Assembly (NCBI RefSeq): GCF_017676345.1
Contig: NZ_JAFFZM010000018.1
Coordinates: 1-64,000, forward strand
Direction: 5' to 3'
DNA length: 64,000 nt
Origin: Streptomyces smyrnaeus
GTDB lineage: Bacteria > Actinomycetota > Actinomycetes > Streptomycetales > Streptomycetaceae
Below are positions 24,961 to 34,600 of the stretch, in pieces; the stretch's first letter is position 1; each line of letters opens with the position of its first letter. A model generated the notes under the pieces. That model did not search any database and had not been told where the DNA came from. It worked only from the letters and a program-made list of their open reading frames with translations. A program made the translations under genes and the position numbers.

Positions 24961-26340
24961 ATGGGATCTGCGACGCGGGCGCGGGGTGCGGCCGGCACCA
25001 CGAGCCGCTCCGGGCCGGGTGCGTCCCGGCGCCAGGGAGCCGCCGCGTCCGCATCCGCGGCCTCCCGCCCCGCCGGCCGGGTCCCCGCCTCGACGGCCCT
25101 GCGGACCGAGTCGCGTACGAGCCGGCTGGGACCGTTCCAGTTGCAACAACTGGTGCTGCTGGAGCTGGCGGGTGCGGTGCTGTTGATCGCTGCGGCCGTC
25201 GACCGGCTGCTGCTGGTGCCGGGCGTGGTGGTCGCTGCCGTGCTGGTGGCGCTGGCGGTGATGCGCAGGCATCACCGCTCGGTCCACGACTGGTTCAGCA
25301 CGCTGCTGGCGCTACGGGCCCGCAGGCGCGCCGCGGGCCAGCCGCTGACGCCCGCGACGGTGCTGGACGAGGAGGGCGAGCGGATCGACGCGGGCTTCCT
25401 CCCACTGGTGGAGTGCGCTCCAGCGCTGCGCACATACGCCTACGTCGACAAGAAGCGGCGCACCATAGGGATGCTGGGCGACGGCACGTTCCTGACGGCT
25501 CTGGTGCGCATCGAGGCCGCTCCCAGCGCGCTGCGCCCGGCCTTCGGCGCGCGCGCCCTGCCGCTGGAGCTGATGCACGACGCGCTCGACGTGGACGGCA
25601 TCGCGCTGGAGTCCGTCCAGGTGGTGCAGCACGTGCAGCCGGCTCCCGCGCCCCATCTGCCGGACCAGTCGGTGGCGCGGCGCAGCTATGCGCCGCTGCA
25701 GGAGCAGACCGGGTCGCCCGCGCTGCGGCTGACCTGGGTGGCGCTGAAGTTCGATCCGGAGCTGTCCCCCGAGGCGGTCGAGGCACGCGGCGGCGGTCTG
25801 GAGGGCGCGCAGCGCTGCCTGGTGCGTGCCGCGGACCATCTGGCCAGCCGGGTGACGGGCACCGGTTTCGTGGCCACGGTGCTCAACGAGCAGGAGCTGA
25901 TAGCCGCGGTCGCGACGTCCGCCTGTGTGAGCCCGGCGGCCACGGCCAGGGCGAGCCGACCCGACGCGGCGCCCGCGCGGCGCACCGCCGAGTCCACGCG
26001 CGCCTGGCGGTGCGACGACCGGTGGCACACCACCTACGGCGTCGGCCGCTGGCCGGAGTTGGGCCGTGCCGCCACCCCGCTTCCACGGCTGGTGGCGCTG
26101 CTGACCTCCGCTCCGACGTTCACCACGACGTTCAGCATGACGCTGGGCCGCTCGGCTCGCCGCAGCGCGGTCACGGTCAGCGGCCATGTGCGTCTGACGG
26201 GCCGCTCGGACAACGAACTGGCGACGGCCCGACGGCATCTGGAGCGGGCCGCCCGCTCGGCGCGGGTCGGGCTGGTGCGGCTGGACCGCGAACAGCTGCC
26301 CGGCGCCTTCGCGACGCTGCCGCTGGGGGGTGTGCGCTGA
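24961..26340 (+). CDS. eccE: Type VII secretion protein EccE
   Basis: A 459-aa protein with a Ser/Ala/Arg-rich cytoplasmic N-terminus, two adjacent transmembrane helices (about residues 60-100, QLVLLELAGAVLLIAA and the following segment) and a long C-terminal region, matching EccE topology at the edge of the ESX pore. ATG 24961 has GAGGGG upstream; ATG 24943 is the alternative. Its stop overlaps the next start (TGATG). Confidence 0.85.
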   Translation: MGSATRARGAAGTTSRSGPGASRRQGAAASASAASRPAGRVPASTALRTESRTSRLGPFQLQQLVLLELAGAVLLIAAAVDRLLLVPGVVVAAVLVALAVMRRHHRSVHDWFSTLLALRARRRAAGQPLTPATVLDEEGERIDAGFLPLVECAPALRTYAYVDKKRRTIGMLGDGTFLTALVRIEAAPSALRPAFGARALPLELMHDALDVDGIALESVQVVQHVQPAPAPHLPDQSVARRSYAPLQEQTGSPALRLTWVALKFDPELSPEAVEARGGGLEGAQRCLVRAADHLASRVTGTGFVATVLNEQELIAAVATSACVSPAATARASRPDAAPARRTAESTRAWRCDDRWHTTYGVGRWPELGRAATPLPRLVALLTSAPTFTTTFSMTLGRSARRSAVTVSGHVRLTGRSDNELATARRHLERAARSARVGLVRLDREQLPGAFATLPLGGVR

Positions 26341-27044
26341 TGGCGAGCCGCTACACGCAAGGGCTGCTGGGTCCGCGCCGTACGGAGCACGCCGTGTACG
26401 CGGACCACTTGGGCGCGCTGTCGCTGCCCATCGGGGACGACGGCGTGGTGGTCGGGAACGACGCGGAGGGCCGCCCCCAGGTGGTCGGCTTCCACCATCC
26501 GTCCCCGTACGACGTGGTGCTCATCGGCGGCCTGTGGACGGCCCAGGTGCTGGCGCTGCGGCTGGCCGGGGCGGGCGCACGGGTCGCGGTGGAGACCGGC
26601 CGGGCCCAGGTGTGGACGAACCTCGTGCAGGCGGCAGGAGCGGGCCAGGAGTGCATCACGCTCTACGACGTGGGGCGGGTGCCGCCCATGGGCCCCACGG
26701 TGAGCAGTCCGGTGCTGATCGTGCGGGACTGCGGCATGCGTCCGCCGCGCGGCCGTGTCGCCTCCATGCCGTGGCAGTCCGTACTGACGCTGCTGCCGTA
26801 TCTGAGCCCTGTCGCTCCCCGGCTGCTGCGCGGAGCGTCGCTGGTCGGCATTCAGCGGGTCTCTCCGGACGAGGCACAGCAGATCGGGCGCGTCATGCAG
26901 TTGCCGCAGCAGGAGGTGGAGGCGCTGTCCACCCTGGGCGACGGTGTCACGCTGTGGTGCACACGGCGCGAGAGGCAGTACGCGCTCACGCAGCCGACCG
27001 ACGCGGAGTCGGGACTGCTGGGGACTCCGCGCCGACTGGACTGA
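26340..27044 (+). CDS. Unknown protein coupled to eccE
   Basis: A 234-aa protein of no family I recognise. It starts at an ATG sharing a base with the eccE stop (TGATG), so translation is coupled. The sequence contains alternating hydrophobic strands and short motifs such as SPYDVVLIGGLW and APVLIVRDCG-type segments, but no signal peptide or transmembrane helix. Its place between eccE and the EspI-like ATPase points to a cytoplasmic accessory role in type VII secretion; this is inference from position only. Confidence 0.78.
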   Translation: MASRYTQGLLGPRRTEHAVYADHLGALSLPIGDDGVVVGNDAEGRPQVVGFHHPSPYDVVLIGGLWTAQVLALRLAGAGARVAVETGRAQVWTNLVQAAGAGQECITLYDVGRVPPMGPTVSSPVLIVRDCGMRPPRGRVASMPWQSVLTLLPYLSPVAPRLLRGASLVGIQRVSPDEAQQIGRVMQLPQQEVEALSTLGDGVTLWCTRRERQYALTQPTDAESGLLGTPRRLD

Positions 27045-27157
27045 CCACCGGTCGCGGGACCGCGCTCCCCGCGCGACAGTTGCGATGATTAGGCTGGACT
27101 GACGCGCGTGGGCGGACGCGCGGCAAACCGGGGTGAATGACCACAGCAGGAGGCATT

Positions 27158-30100
27158 GTGAGCAGCGACCGGGACGAGATCCGCGTCCGCGGGACCATGC
27201 CCGGCTCCGACCAGCTCGACGCGGAAGCGGATGCCGAGAGCGAGACGGAGTCGACGGGCCAGTTCACCATCGACTACACGCCGCCTGCCTGGTACACGCA
27301 GGACGCGGCCAGCAGGCCCGAGCCCCAGGAGACGACACCCGCGAGCGCGCCCGCACCGACGTCCGGGCCGGGACAGGGGACCCCCTCGGCAGACGAGTCG
27401 GCCTACGGTGGTGCACGGTTCAACGACACCGACTGGTGGGCCGGTTCGGCCGCTCCGTCGGCGCCGTCCACCCCACCGGACTCCGCTGCCCCGCGGCCCG
27501 ACCACGAGGCGCCCGGCTCCCCGGAGAGCGGCAGCCCGTCCGACGACCTGCCGGCCTTCCCCTCGCTCCAGCCGTTCAGCGAACCGCGGGCCGAGGAAAC
27601 GGAGTCGGAACCGGAGCCGGATTCGGGGGCACAGCCACAGGACGCCGTGGACGCGGCGAGCGGGCTGGACGCGCAGCAGGAGAACGAGCGGACGGCCGAC
27701 GCGGCCGACGACCTCGGTCCTGACTCCTTCGGCGCCGACGCGGGCGGTTTCGGCACTGCCGCGGACCGCGTGGGCGAGGACCGCACCGGCGCGGACCGTC
27801 CGGACGACGAGCGCGGAGACGGCGAGGAGCTGTCGAGTGCCGCCTCGCCGAGTTGGCGCGCACCGTCCACAGCGGCGTCCGAACCGGAGTCGCAGCCGGA
27901 CGCCGTACCCGAAGGCGCGCCGGAGCCGGAACCGGAGCCTTCTGAACCGACGCAGGCGTCGACTGACTCGGAGGCCTCCGATGACTCGGAGGCCTCCGAG
28001 GAGTCGCGCACCTCGGCCGATGTCGGCGACGGCGCCACCATGCGCTTCTCCGCCGCCGCGCTGCGCCGGGAGATCGCCGCATACGCCGCCAAGGAGCAGC
28101 AGGGCGGCGACCAGCCCGCCGCGAGCCCGCCACAGGACATCTCGGCACCGGAGAGCGCGGACAGCGGCGCCGACGGCCAGGACGACGCCAGCGAGGCGGA
28201 GGAGCCGCAGGACGCGGTTCCCACCACGTACGACTTCGACTTGGAGGCTCCCTCCGGCGAGCGCCGGTACGCCGAGGCCCCGCCCGCGCAGGCGGCCGCC
28301 GAGCCGCAGGACGCGGAGCCGCGGGACGCCGTGCCGCCCCATCCGCTCTCCCCTGCCCCGCCAGCCGGGGGAAGCGGCAGCACCATCGGGGGCGCGCAGG
28401 GGCTGCCTCCGCTGCCGCCCGACTTCCAGCCCGCCGCTGCGGCACCGCCGCCGGGCCCGGCATGGCAGGGCGCCGACGCGCGTCCTGGTGCGGAGGCGGC
28501 GCCGCAGGACGAGACCGCACATCCGCCGCAGGGGCACGGTCAGGGCGGAAGCCCAGGACCGGAGCAGACCGGAAACCAGGGGCAGGCACCGGCGCAACCG
28601 CCAGCCGCACAGGCGCTGCCTGCGGCACCGTACGCGCCGCAGCAGCCCCACCATGCTCCGCAGAACCCGCACGCTCCGCAGAACCCGCAGGTTCCGCAGA
28701 ACCCACAGCCCCCGAACAGCCCGCAGGCCCCGCAGATCCCGCAGCAGGCGCAGGGGCAACCTCCGCAGCAGGCGCAGGGACAGCAGCCGGGCGGGCCGCA
28801 GGAGAGCCGCTACGGCTACCCGCAGGCAGGGCAGCACCCCCACGGCCCCCACGGCGCCGCAGTGCCGCCCGCGCAGCAGCAGCCGGGCGACCCGGTGCCC
28901 GGTCAGCCGCACCCCGGTCAGCCCTACCAGCCTCCTGGGGCGAGCGGGCCCGTGCCGCCGCACGGTCAGCAGCAGGCCGGAGCTCAACAGCCCGGTCAGC
29001 CCGGGCCCGGTTACGGCTACCCCGGCCAGGCAGCGCAGCCCGGCGTGCCGCCCCAGGGGCAGGGTCAGCCACCCGCACAACTGCCCGCACCGGCGCAGCA
29101 GCCGGCGCAGGCCCAACAGCCCCAGGCCCCGGGAGCAGCACAGCCGCAGCAGCCGGCGCAGCAGCAGCCCCCGGCCCAGGCTCATCAGGCGGCCCAGGGC
29201 CTGCCGCCCGCCCAGGCGCAGCAGCCGCTCCAGCCGCACCCGGGCGCTGTGGATCCGCGCCGGGTGGACCAGTCCGGCTCACCGCTGGGCTACACGGCCG
29301 CGGTCGAGCTGTCCTCGGACCGGCTGATCAACAACAAGAAGAAGCCGCGCCCCCAGTCGGGCAACAAGAGCTCGCGTTTCAAGTTCGGTGCCAAGAAGGA
29401 GGAGGCGGAGCGGCAGCGCAAGCTGGATGTGATCCGCACTCCCGTGCTCTCGTGCTACCGGATCGCCGTCATCAGTCTCAAGGGCGGTGTGGGGAAGACG
29501 ACGACCACCACGGCGCTGGGCTCGACGCTCGCCAGTGAGCGCCAGGACAAGGTGATCGCCATCGACGCCAACCCGGACGCGGGCACGCTCGGCCGCCGGG
29601 TACGGCGCGAGACCGGAGCCACCATCCGGGACCTGGTCACGGCGATCCCGTACCTCAACAGCTACATGGACATCCGCCGGTTCACCTCTCAGGCGTCGTC
29701 CGGGCTGGAGATCTTGGCCAACGACGTCGACCCGGCGATCTCGACGACGTTCAACGACGACGACTACCGGCGCGTCATCGACGTCCTGGGCAGGCAGTAC
29801 CCGATCATCCTGACGGACTCGGGCACCGGCCTGCTCTACTCCGCGATGCGCGGGGTGCTGGATCTCGCGGACCAGCTCATCATCATCTCCACGCCGTCGG
29901 TGGACGGTGCGAGCAGCGCCAGTACGACGCTGGACTGGCTGGCCGCGCACGGCTACTCGGAGCTGGTGCAGCGGAGCATCACGGTGATCTCCGGGGTGCG
30001 CGAGGTCGGGAAGATGATCCGGGTCGAGGACATCGTGGCGCACTTCGAGACCCGGTGCCGCGGCGTGATCACCGTCCCGTTCGACGAGCACCTGTCGGCA

Positions 30101-30442
30101 GGTGCCGAGCTGGATCTGAACATGATGCGGCCGCGGACACGGGAGGCGTACTTCAACCTGTCCGCGATGGTGGCCGAGGACTTCGCACGGGCCCAGCAGG
30201 AGCAGGGGCTGTGGACGGCGGACGGCAACCCGCCGCCGCAGCTCGCCCCGCCGATGCCCGGCCAGGGTGGGGTCCCTGGCCAGGCCGCCCAGCCCGGACA
30301 CCCCGGCGCGGCAGCCGGCCCGCCGCATGCCCAGCAGCAGCCCCCGCCGTACGGAGCGGGCGGTGGCTACGGATACCCGGGCCCGGGACACCCCGGGAAC
30401 CCGGGCCAGCCCCAGCCCGGCAGCGGCTGGCAGCAGCAGTAA
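27158..30442 (+). CDS. EspI-like Pro/Gln-rich ParA/MinD-family ATPase
   Basis: A 1094-aa protein. Residues 1 to about 410 are acidic and Glu/Ser/Asp/Pro-rich; about 410-710 are Pro/Gln/Ala/Gly-rich. A ParA/MinD-type ATPase follows, with the deviant Walker A KGGVGKTTTT near residue 773 and an aspartate-containing switch (IILTDSGTGL). It ends in a second Pro/Gln/Gly tail. GTG 27158 has a near-perfect AGGAGG; an ATG seven codons upstream is the alternative. Architecture resembles mycobacterial EspI, an ATPase linked to ESX-1 regulation. It is the last gene of the eccE unit. Confidence 0.86.
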   Translation: MSSDRDEIRVRGTMPGSDQLDAEADAESETESTGQFTIDYTPPAWYTQDAASRPEPQETTPASAPAPTSGPGQGTPSADESAYGGARFNDTDWWAGSAAPSAPSTPPDSAAPRPDHEAPGSPESGSPSDDLPAFPSLQPFSEPRAEETESEPEPDSGAQPQDAVDAASGLDAQQENERTADAADDLGPDSFGADAGGFGTAADRVGEDRTGADRPDDERGDGEELSSAASPSWRAPSTAASEPESQPDAVPEGAPEPEPEPSEPTQASTDSEASDDSEASEESRTSADVGDGATMRFSAAALRREIAAYAAKEQQGGDQPAASPPQDISAPESADSGADGQDDASEAEEPQDAVPTTYDFDLEAPSGERRYAEAPPAQAAAEPQDAEPRDAVPPHPLSPAPPAGGSGSTIGGAQGLPPLPPDFQPAAAAPPPGPAWQGADARPGAEAAPQDETAHPPQGHGQGGSPGPEQTGNQGQAPAQPPAAQALPAAPYAPQQPHHAPQNPHAPQNPQVPQNPQPPNSPQAPQIPQQAQGQPPQQAQGQQPGGPQESRYGYPQAGQHPHGPHGAAVPPAQQQPGDPVPGQPHPGQPYQPPGASGPVPPHGQQQAGAQQPGQPGPGYGYPGQAAQPGVPPQGQGQPPAQLPAPAQQPAQAQQPQAPGAAQPQQPAQQQPPAQAHQAAQGLPPAQAQQPLQPHPGAVDPRRVDQSGSPLGYTAAVELSSDRLINNKKKPRPQSGNKSSRFKFGAKKEEAERQRKLDVIRTPVLSCYRIAVISLKGGVGKTTTTTALGSTLASERQDKVIAIDANPDAGTLGRRVRRETGATIRDLVTAIPYLNSYMDIRRFTSQASSGLEILANDVDPAISTTFNDDDYRRVIDVLGRQYPIILTDSGTGLLYSAMRGVLDLADQLIIISTPSVDGASSASTTLDWLAAHGYSELVQRSITVISGVREVGKMIRVEDIVAHFETRCRGVITVPFDEHLSAGAELDLNMMRPRTREAYFNLSAMVAEDFARAQQEQGLWTADGNPPPQLAPPMPGQGGVPGQAAQPGHPGAAAGPPHAQQQPPPYGAGGGYGYPGPGHPGNPGQPQPGSGWQQQ

Positions 30443-30461
30443 CACCGGTACCAGCAGCGGC

Positions 30462-30510
30462 AGCACGAGGGAGGGGCGGCGGACAGTGTCCGCCGCCCCT
30501 CCCTCGTGCT
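30462..30510. terminator. Bidirectional terminator, EspI-like / ribF
   Basis: A perfect 23-bp stem (30462-30484 with 30488-30510) and a minimal loop lie between convergent genes. It marks the right boundary of the type VII locus. Confidence 0.88.
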
Positions 30511-30542
30511 CTGCCCGTGTCGGGGCCTCGTGCGCGGCTCCC

Positions 30543-31490
30543 TCAGCCTTCGGCCGCCGCCGTCACCGAGCGCCGGGCCTCCTCGACGTCCTGGGCCATC
30601 CGGTCCTTCAGTGCTTCGAGGGTGTCGAACTTCTCCTGGCCCCGGATGTACTCGAGGAAGTCGACGGCTACGTGCAGCCCGTACAGCTCCAGGTCGACAC
30701 GGTCGATGGCGTACGCCTCGACGGTCCGCTCGGTGCCCTCGAACTGCGGATTGGTGCCCACGGAGAGGGCGGCCGGCATCGCCTCGCCCTCGACGTTCAG
30801 CCAGCCCGCGTACACACCGTCGGCAGGGATGGCGGTGTGCGGCAGCGTGTCGACGTTCGCCGTGGGGTAGCCGAGCTCGCGTCCGCGCCGGGCGCCCGGT
30901 ACCACGACCCCTTCGACGCGGTGCGGTCGTCCCAGCACCTCGCTCGCGCCGCGCACATCGCCCTCGGCCACCAGTCGCCGCGCCATCGTGGAGGAGAACG
31001 CCTCTCCGCTCTCCGTACGCTCGAACAGGTCGACGACGACCACGTCGTAGTCGTACGTCTCACCGAGCTCGGCCAGGGACTCGACGGTACCGGCCGCCTT
31101 GTGCCCGAAGCGGAAGTTCGGGCCTTCGACGACGCTGCGTGCGTGCAGCTTGTCGACGAGCACCTTCACCACGAAGTCGGCGGGCGACAGCTTGGAGAAG
31201 TCGGAGGTGAAGGGCAGCACCAGGACGGCGTCCACGCCCAGCTCGCCCATGAGTTCGGCGCGTCGGTGGTGCGGTGCGAGCAGCGGGGGGTGGCTGCCCG
31301 GCCGGACGACCTCGCTGGGGTGCGGGTCGAAGGTGACGACGACGGCGGGGACGCCCAGCTCCCTGGCGCGCTCCACCGTCCTGCCGATGATGAGCTGGTG
31401 CCCCCGGTGCACCCCGTCGTACGAGCCGATGGTGACGACGCTGCGCCCCCAGCCCTCGGGGATGTCCTCCAAGCCACGCCAGCGCTGCAC
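30543..31490 (-). CDS. ribF: Bifunctional riboflavin kinase / FAD synthetase
   Basis: A 315-aa enzyme that phosphorylates riboflavin to FMN and adenylylates it to FAD. The N-terminal nucleotidyltransferase has GSYDGVHRGHQ near residue 22; the C-terminal kinase domain has GYPTANVDT. GTG start with GAGGAG. It follows the trypsin-like/P-loop gene by 149 bp in the same direction. No FMN riboswitch was seen upstream. Confidence 0.96.
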   Translation of the reverse strand: MQRWRGLEDIPEGWGRSVVTIGSYDGVHRGHQLIIGRTVERARELGVPAVVVTFDPHPSEVVRPGSHPPLLAPHHRRAELMGELGVDAVLVLPFTSDFSKLSPADFVVKVLVDKLHARSVVEGPNFRFGHKAAGTVESLAELGETYDYDVVVVDLFERTESGEAFSSTMARRLVAEGDVRGASEVLGRPHRVEGVVVPGARRGRELGYPTANVDTLPHTAIPADGVYAGWLNVEGEAMPAALSVGTNPQFEGTERTVEAYAIDRVDLELYGLHVAVDFLEYIRGQEKFDTLEALKDRMAQDVEEARRSVTAAAEG

Positions 31491-31639
31491 GTCTGCTCCT
31501 CGTCGCTACCTAGTTCGCCAGTACCTGTGCCGATGGTGCTGTCGGCGGGTCTCGCCGGTCCAAGGGTGCCATGCCCCGCCGTCCCGGCCCGCACGGACCC
31601 ACCTCCGGCGGTCGGCGCATGGGCGGCGCCGTCCGCCGG

Positions 31640-34600
31640 TCAGGGCCGCCGGGCGTCCTCGTTCAGCACGGGTGCGTCCAGCAGGTCTTCACCTGGTGGC
31701 TGTGCCTCCAGCGTGTCGCACAGCCGGCGGGCGCGAGGCCCCAGCACCGGCGTCCACTCCTGCGGCGCCCGCGCCACCCAGACACGGAGGGCCCTCGCGA
31801 ACCCGGGCAGCTCCCGGGCCAGGCCGGCGAGCGCCCGGTCGAAGGAGGCCGCGCCCTGCGCCGTGTCGGCCATCAGCGTCCCGATGCGCCGCACGAACCT
31901 CGCCTCGGACCCACAGTCGGAAGCTCCGCCGGACCCGTGGCCGGAAGCAGCGCCGGAAGCACTGTCGGAGTCGCCGTCGGGCACGGTCGTGCCCCGGGGC
32001 CGCACGACGATCGCGCGCCGCGCCACGGCGTCCAGCGCGGCCTCCAGGACGGAGTCGTCCTTCTCCTGGGCGAGCAGGAGGTCCAGCAGCTCGTCGCGCA
32101 GCGGCCCCTCCCCCGCGCCGAGCGCCCCGGCCAGCCGGGCCCGGAAGACGGGTTCCTCCTCGCACAGCAGCTCAGCCACCAGCGGGCGCAGCACGGCACG
32201 AGCGCCCGGACCGTGCCGCAGGCGACGCCCCACGAAGCGGGCCACGTCGTCGCGGGCCCGCCAGGGACGGAGCTCGGCGTGCTCGCGCACCAGCAGCGCG
32301 GCGCGGCGGGCCAGCGCCGGGGTGTCCACCCGGGCGAGAGCTCGTACGGCCTCGGACTGCGCCGCGGGGTCGGCAGGCCCGGTGAGCAACGCGTGGAAGG
32401 CGGCGAGCACCGGCTCCGGGTGTGTGGCCAGCGCGGTACCCAGGGCGGCCGCCAGCTCGGCGTCCCCCGACTCGGTGAAGCGGCGCAGGGCAGCAGCCAT
32501 GTGCTGGGAGCGGCTGCGCGGGTCACGTACGAGCACGGCGAGCGCCGCGGTGTGCAGGGTCCGGTCCGCGGGCCGGTGCACGGGACGGCGCAGCAGTGCA
32601 CGCGCGGCCGACCGCAGCAACTTGCGGTCGGCGTCGGTACGGGCCCGGCGCGCCGCCAGCACCCCGTAGCCCGCGGCGGCCGTCTGACGTCCGGCGTGGG
32701 TCTCGTGCGCCCACCGTTCGACGGCTCGGCACATGGCGGGGAGTTCGTCGCGTACCAACTCGGCCAGGAGTTCGTCGGCGCGCGGGTGTGCGGCGTCGAC
32801 GAGAGCGTCGGTCAACTCGTCCGCCGCACGGCGCCGGTGGGTGTACAGCAGCGCCTGGGCGGCGGTTGCCACAGTGGGCACTGTGCGGTCGTCCATGTCC
32901 GTACGCCGCCTCAGGGGCCGCAGGTCGCTGAACCACTCGCACAGCAGTGGTTGCACAGTGCGGGGTTCGGCCGTGAGGAGTTCCTCCAGCAGGTCCAGAC
33001 AGCGGCCCCGTTCGCACGGTTGGTCCGCTGGGGGGTCGGCAGGCAGCAGGTGGCGCAGCAGCTCCGCCTTCTCGGTGGCTTCCAGCCGCAGTCCGGCCCA
33101 GAAACCGGGCCCGAAGCGGTCCCGCAGCAGTGCGCTGTCCTGCCGCTCGGCCACGCGCTTGGCAAGGCCTACCAGCACCCGCACATACGAGCCCACCTCG
33201 GGCAGTTGCGGCAGCGTCTCGGCCAGCAGGTGCGCGGCCCACCACACGATCTCGCCGTTCGGCGCACTGTCTTCCGCGCCGTCGAGAGTGTCGTCGTCCG
33301 GGCCTGGCTCCGCGACTCCGTCCAACGCGCCGTCCAGCGCGTCGGCCAACCGGCGCAGCCGCGGGGCGAGCGCCTCCGCGCCGTCCCTGCGGTCGCACAG
33401 CAGCAGCGCCTGGACGACCGGCCCGATGCGGTGCCGGGGCACCGGTGCGGTACCGGTGACGTCCGGGCCCCGGTATTGCACCAGTGCGTCCAGCGCCACA
33501 TCGAGATCGAGGTGGCAGCCCTGCAGCCAGTCGGAGAATTCCTCGTCCACGAACCGGTATCCCTCACCTGCGGGGGCCAGCGCCCCCTCCGCCAAGACCG
33601 CGGACGCCCAGCCGTCGTGCCGGGGGAAGAGCTCGTCGAAAGCGGCGCGGCTCAACTCGCCCTGCCCGGAGGCGAGACAGCGGCGAGCGGCCTCGTGCAG
33701 CCGGCCTGCGACCCGGGCGGCGAGGCGCCGCACCGAAGCCGGGTCCCCTGCCCCGCCGACCGCTGTTCCTGCCGACTGCTGCAACAGCCCGGCGTCGCCC
33801 TCCTCCTCGCCTCGCCAGGCGAGGCGCTGCGCACCGCGCAGGCACAGCAGATCGAGGAAGGCGGAGAAGATCTCGTGGCGGGCCGGGGCGGGTTCGACCA
33901 CCTGCGCCGCATCGACCGCCTCGGCCACATCCGCAGCAGGGTCCGGCGCATCGGAGCAACCCGGCGTGACCGGAGGGTCCAGCGGGCCCGGCAGCGTGCG
34001 TCCGCACAGGGCGCCTTGCGCGGCACGCACCTGGGCCAGCATCCGGATCGCCAGCGGGTGGCCGGCGTCCCGGGGTGCGAGGACACCGTCCGGTAGTCCG
34101 TGGGCGGCCCGGACCCGGACGGCCTGCCGCGGCGCCAGCTGCCCCACCCGGACACTGCCCTCGGTACCGGCGAGTGCGTAGAGCATGTCCTCGGGGAAGA
34201 GCGCGGCTGCCTGGTCCCAGAACTCGGGGCGGCAGGCGACCGCCAGCCGCGCGCCGGAAGCCCGCAGCCAGTCGGCCGTACGAACGGTCCACTGCCGCAG
34301 CGTGTGCGCGTGCGCGAGGCGGAGTGGCATCTCCTCCGGCGCGTCCAGCATGATCAGCAGCGGCCGTCCCGCAGCACTTGCCAGGCGCGCGACCGCATCG
34401 GGGTCGACATCGTGCGAACCGTCTGCCGGTCGACCGGTCGGCGCCGGATCAGCCGGTGCGGCAAGCTCCGCAGGCACGGTCCCGCTTCCACCCGGCTGCC
34501 AGGGTGGGGTCACGCTTCCGCTCGCCGCTGCGAGTGCGCGGCCGACCGCTTCCCGGAGACAGGTGTCGTCCGGCCGCAGTTCGGCGCCGCGCAGCCAGAC

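Noticed and set aside
30443..31639. FMN riboswitch near ribF
   Set aside because: The region upstream of ribF (31491-31639) shows none of the conserved RFN-element blocks.
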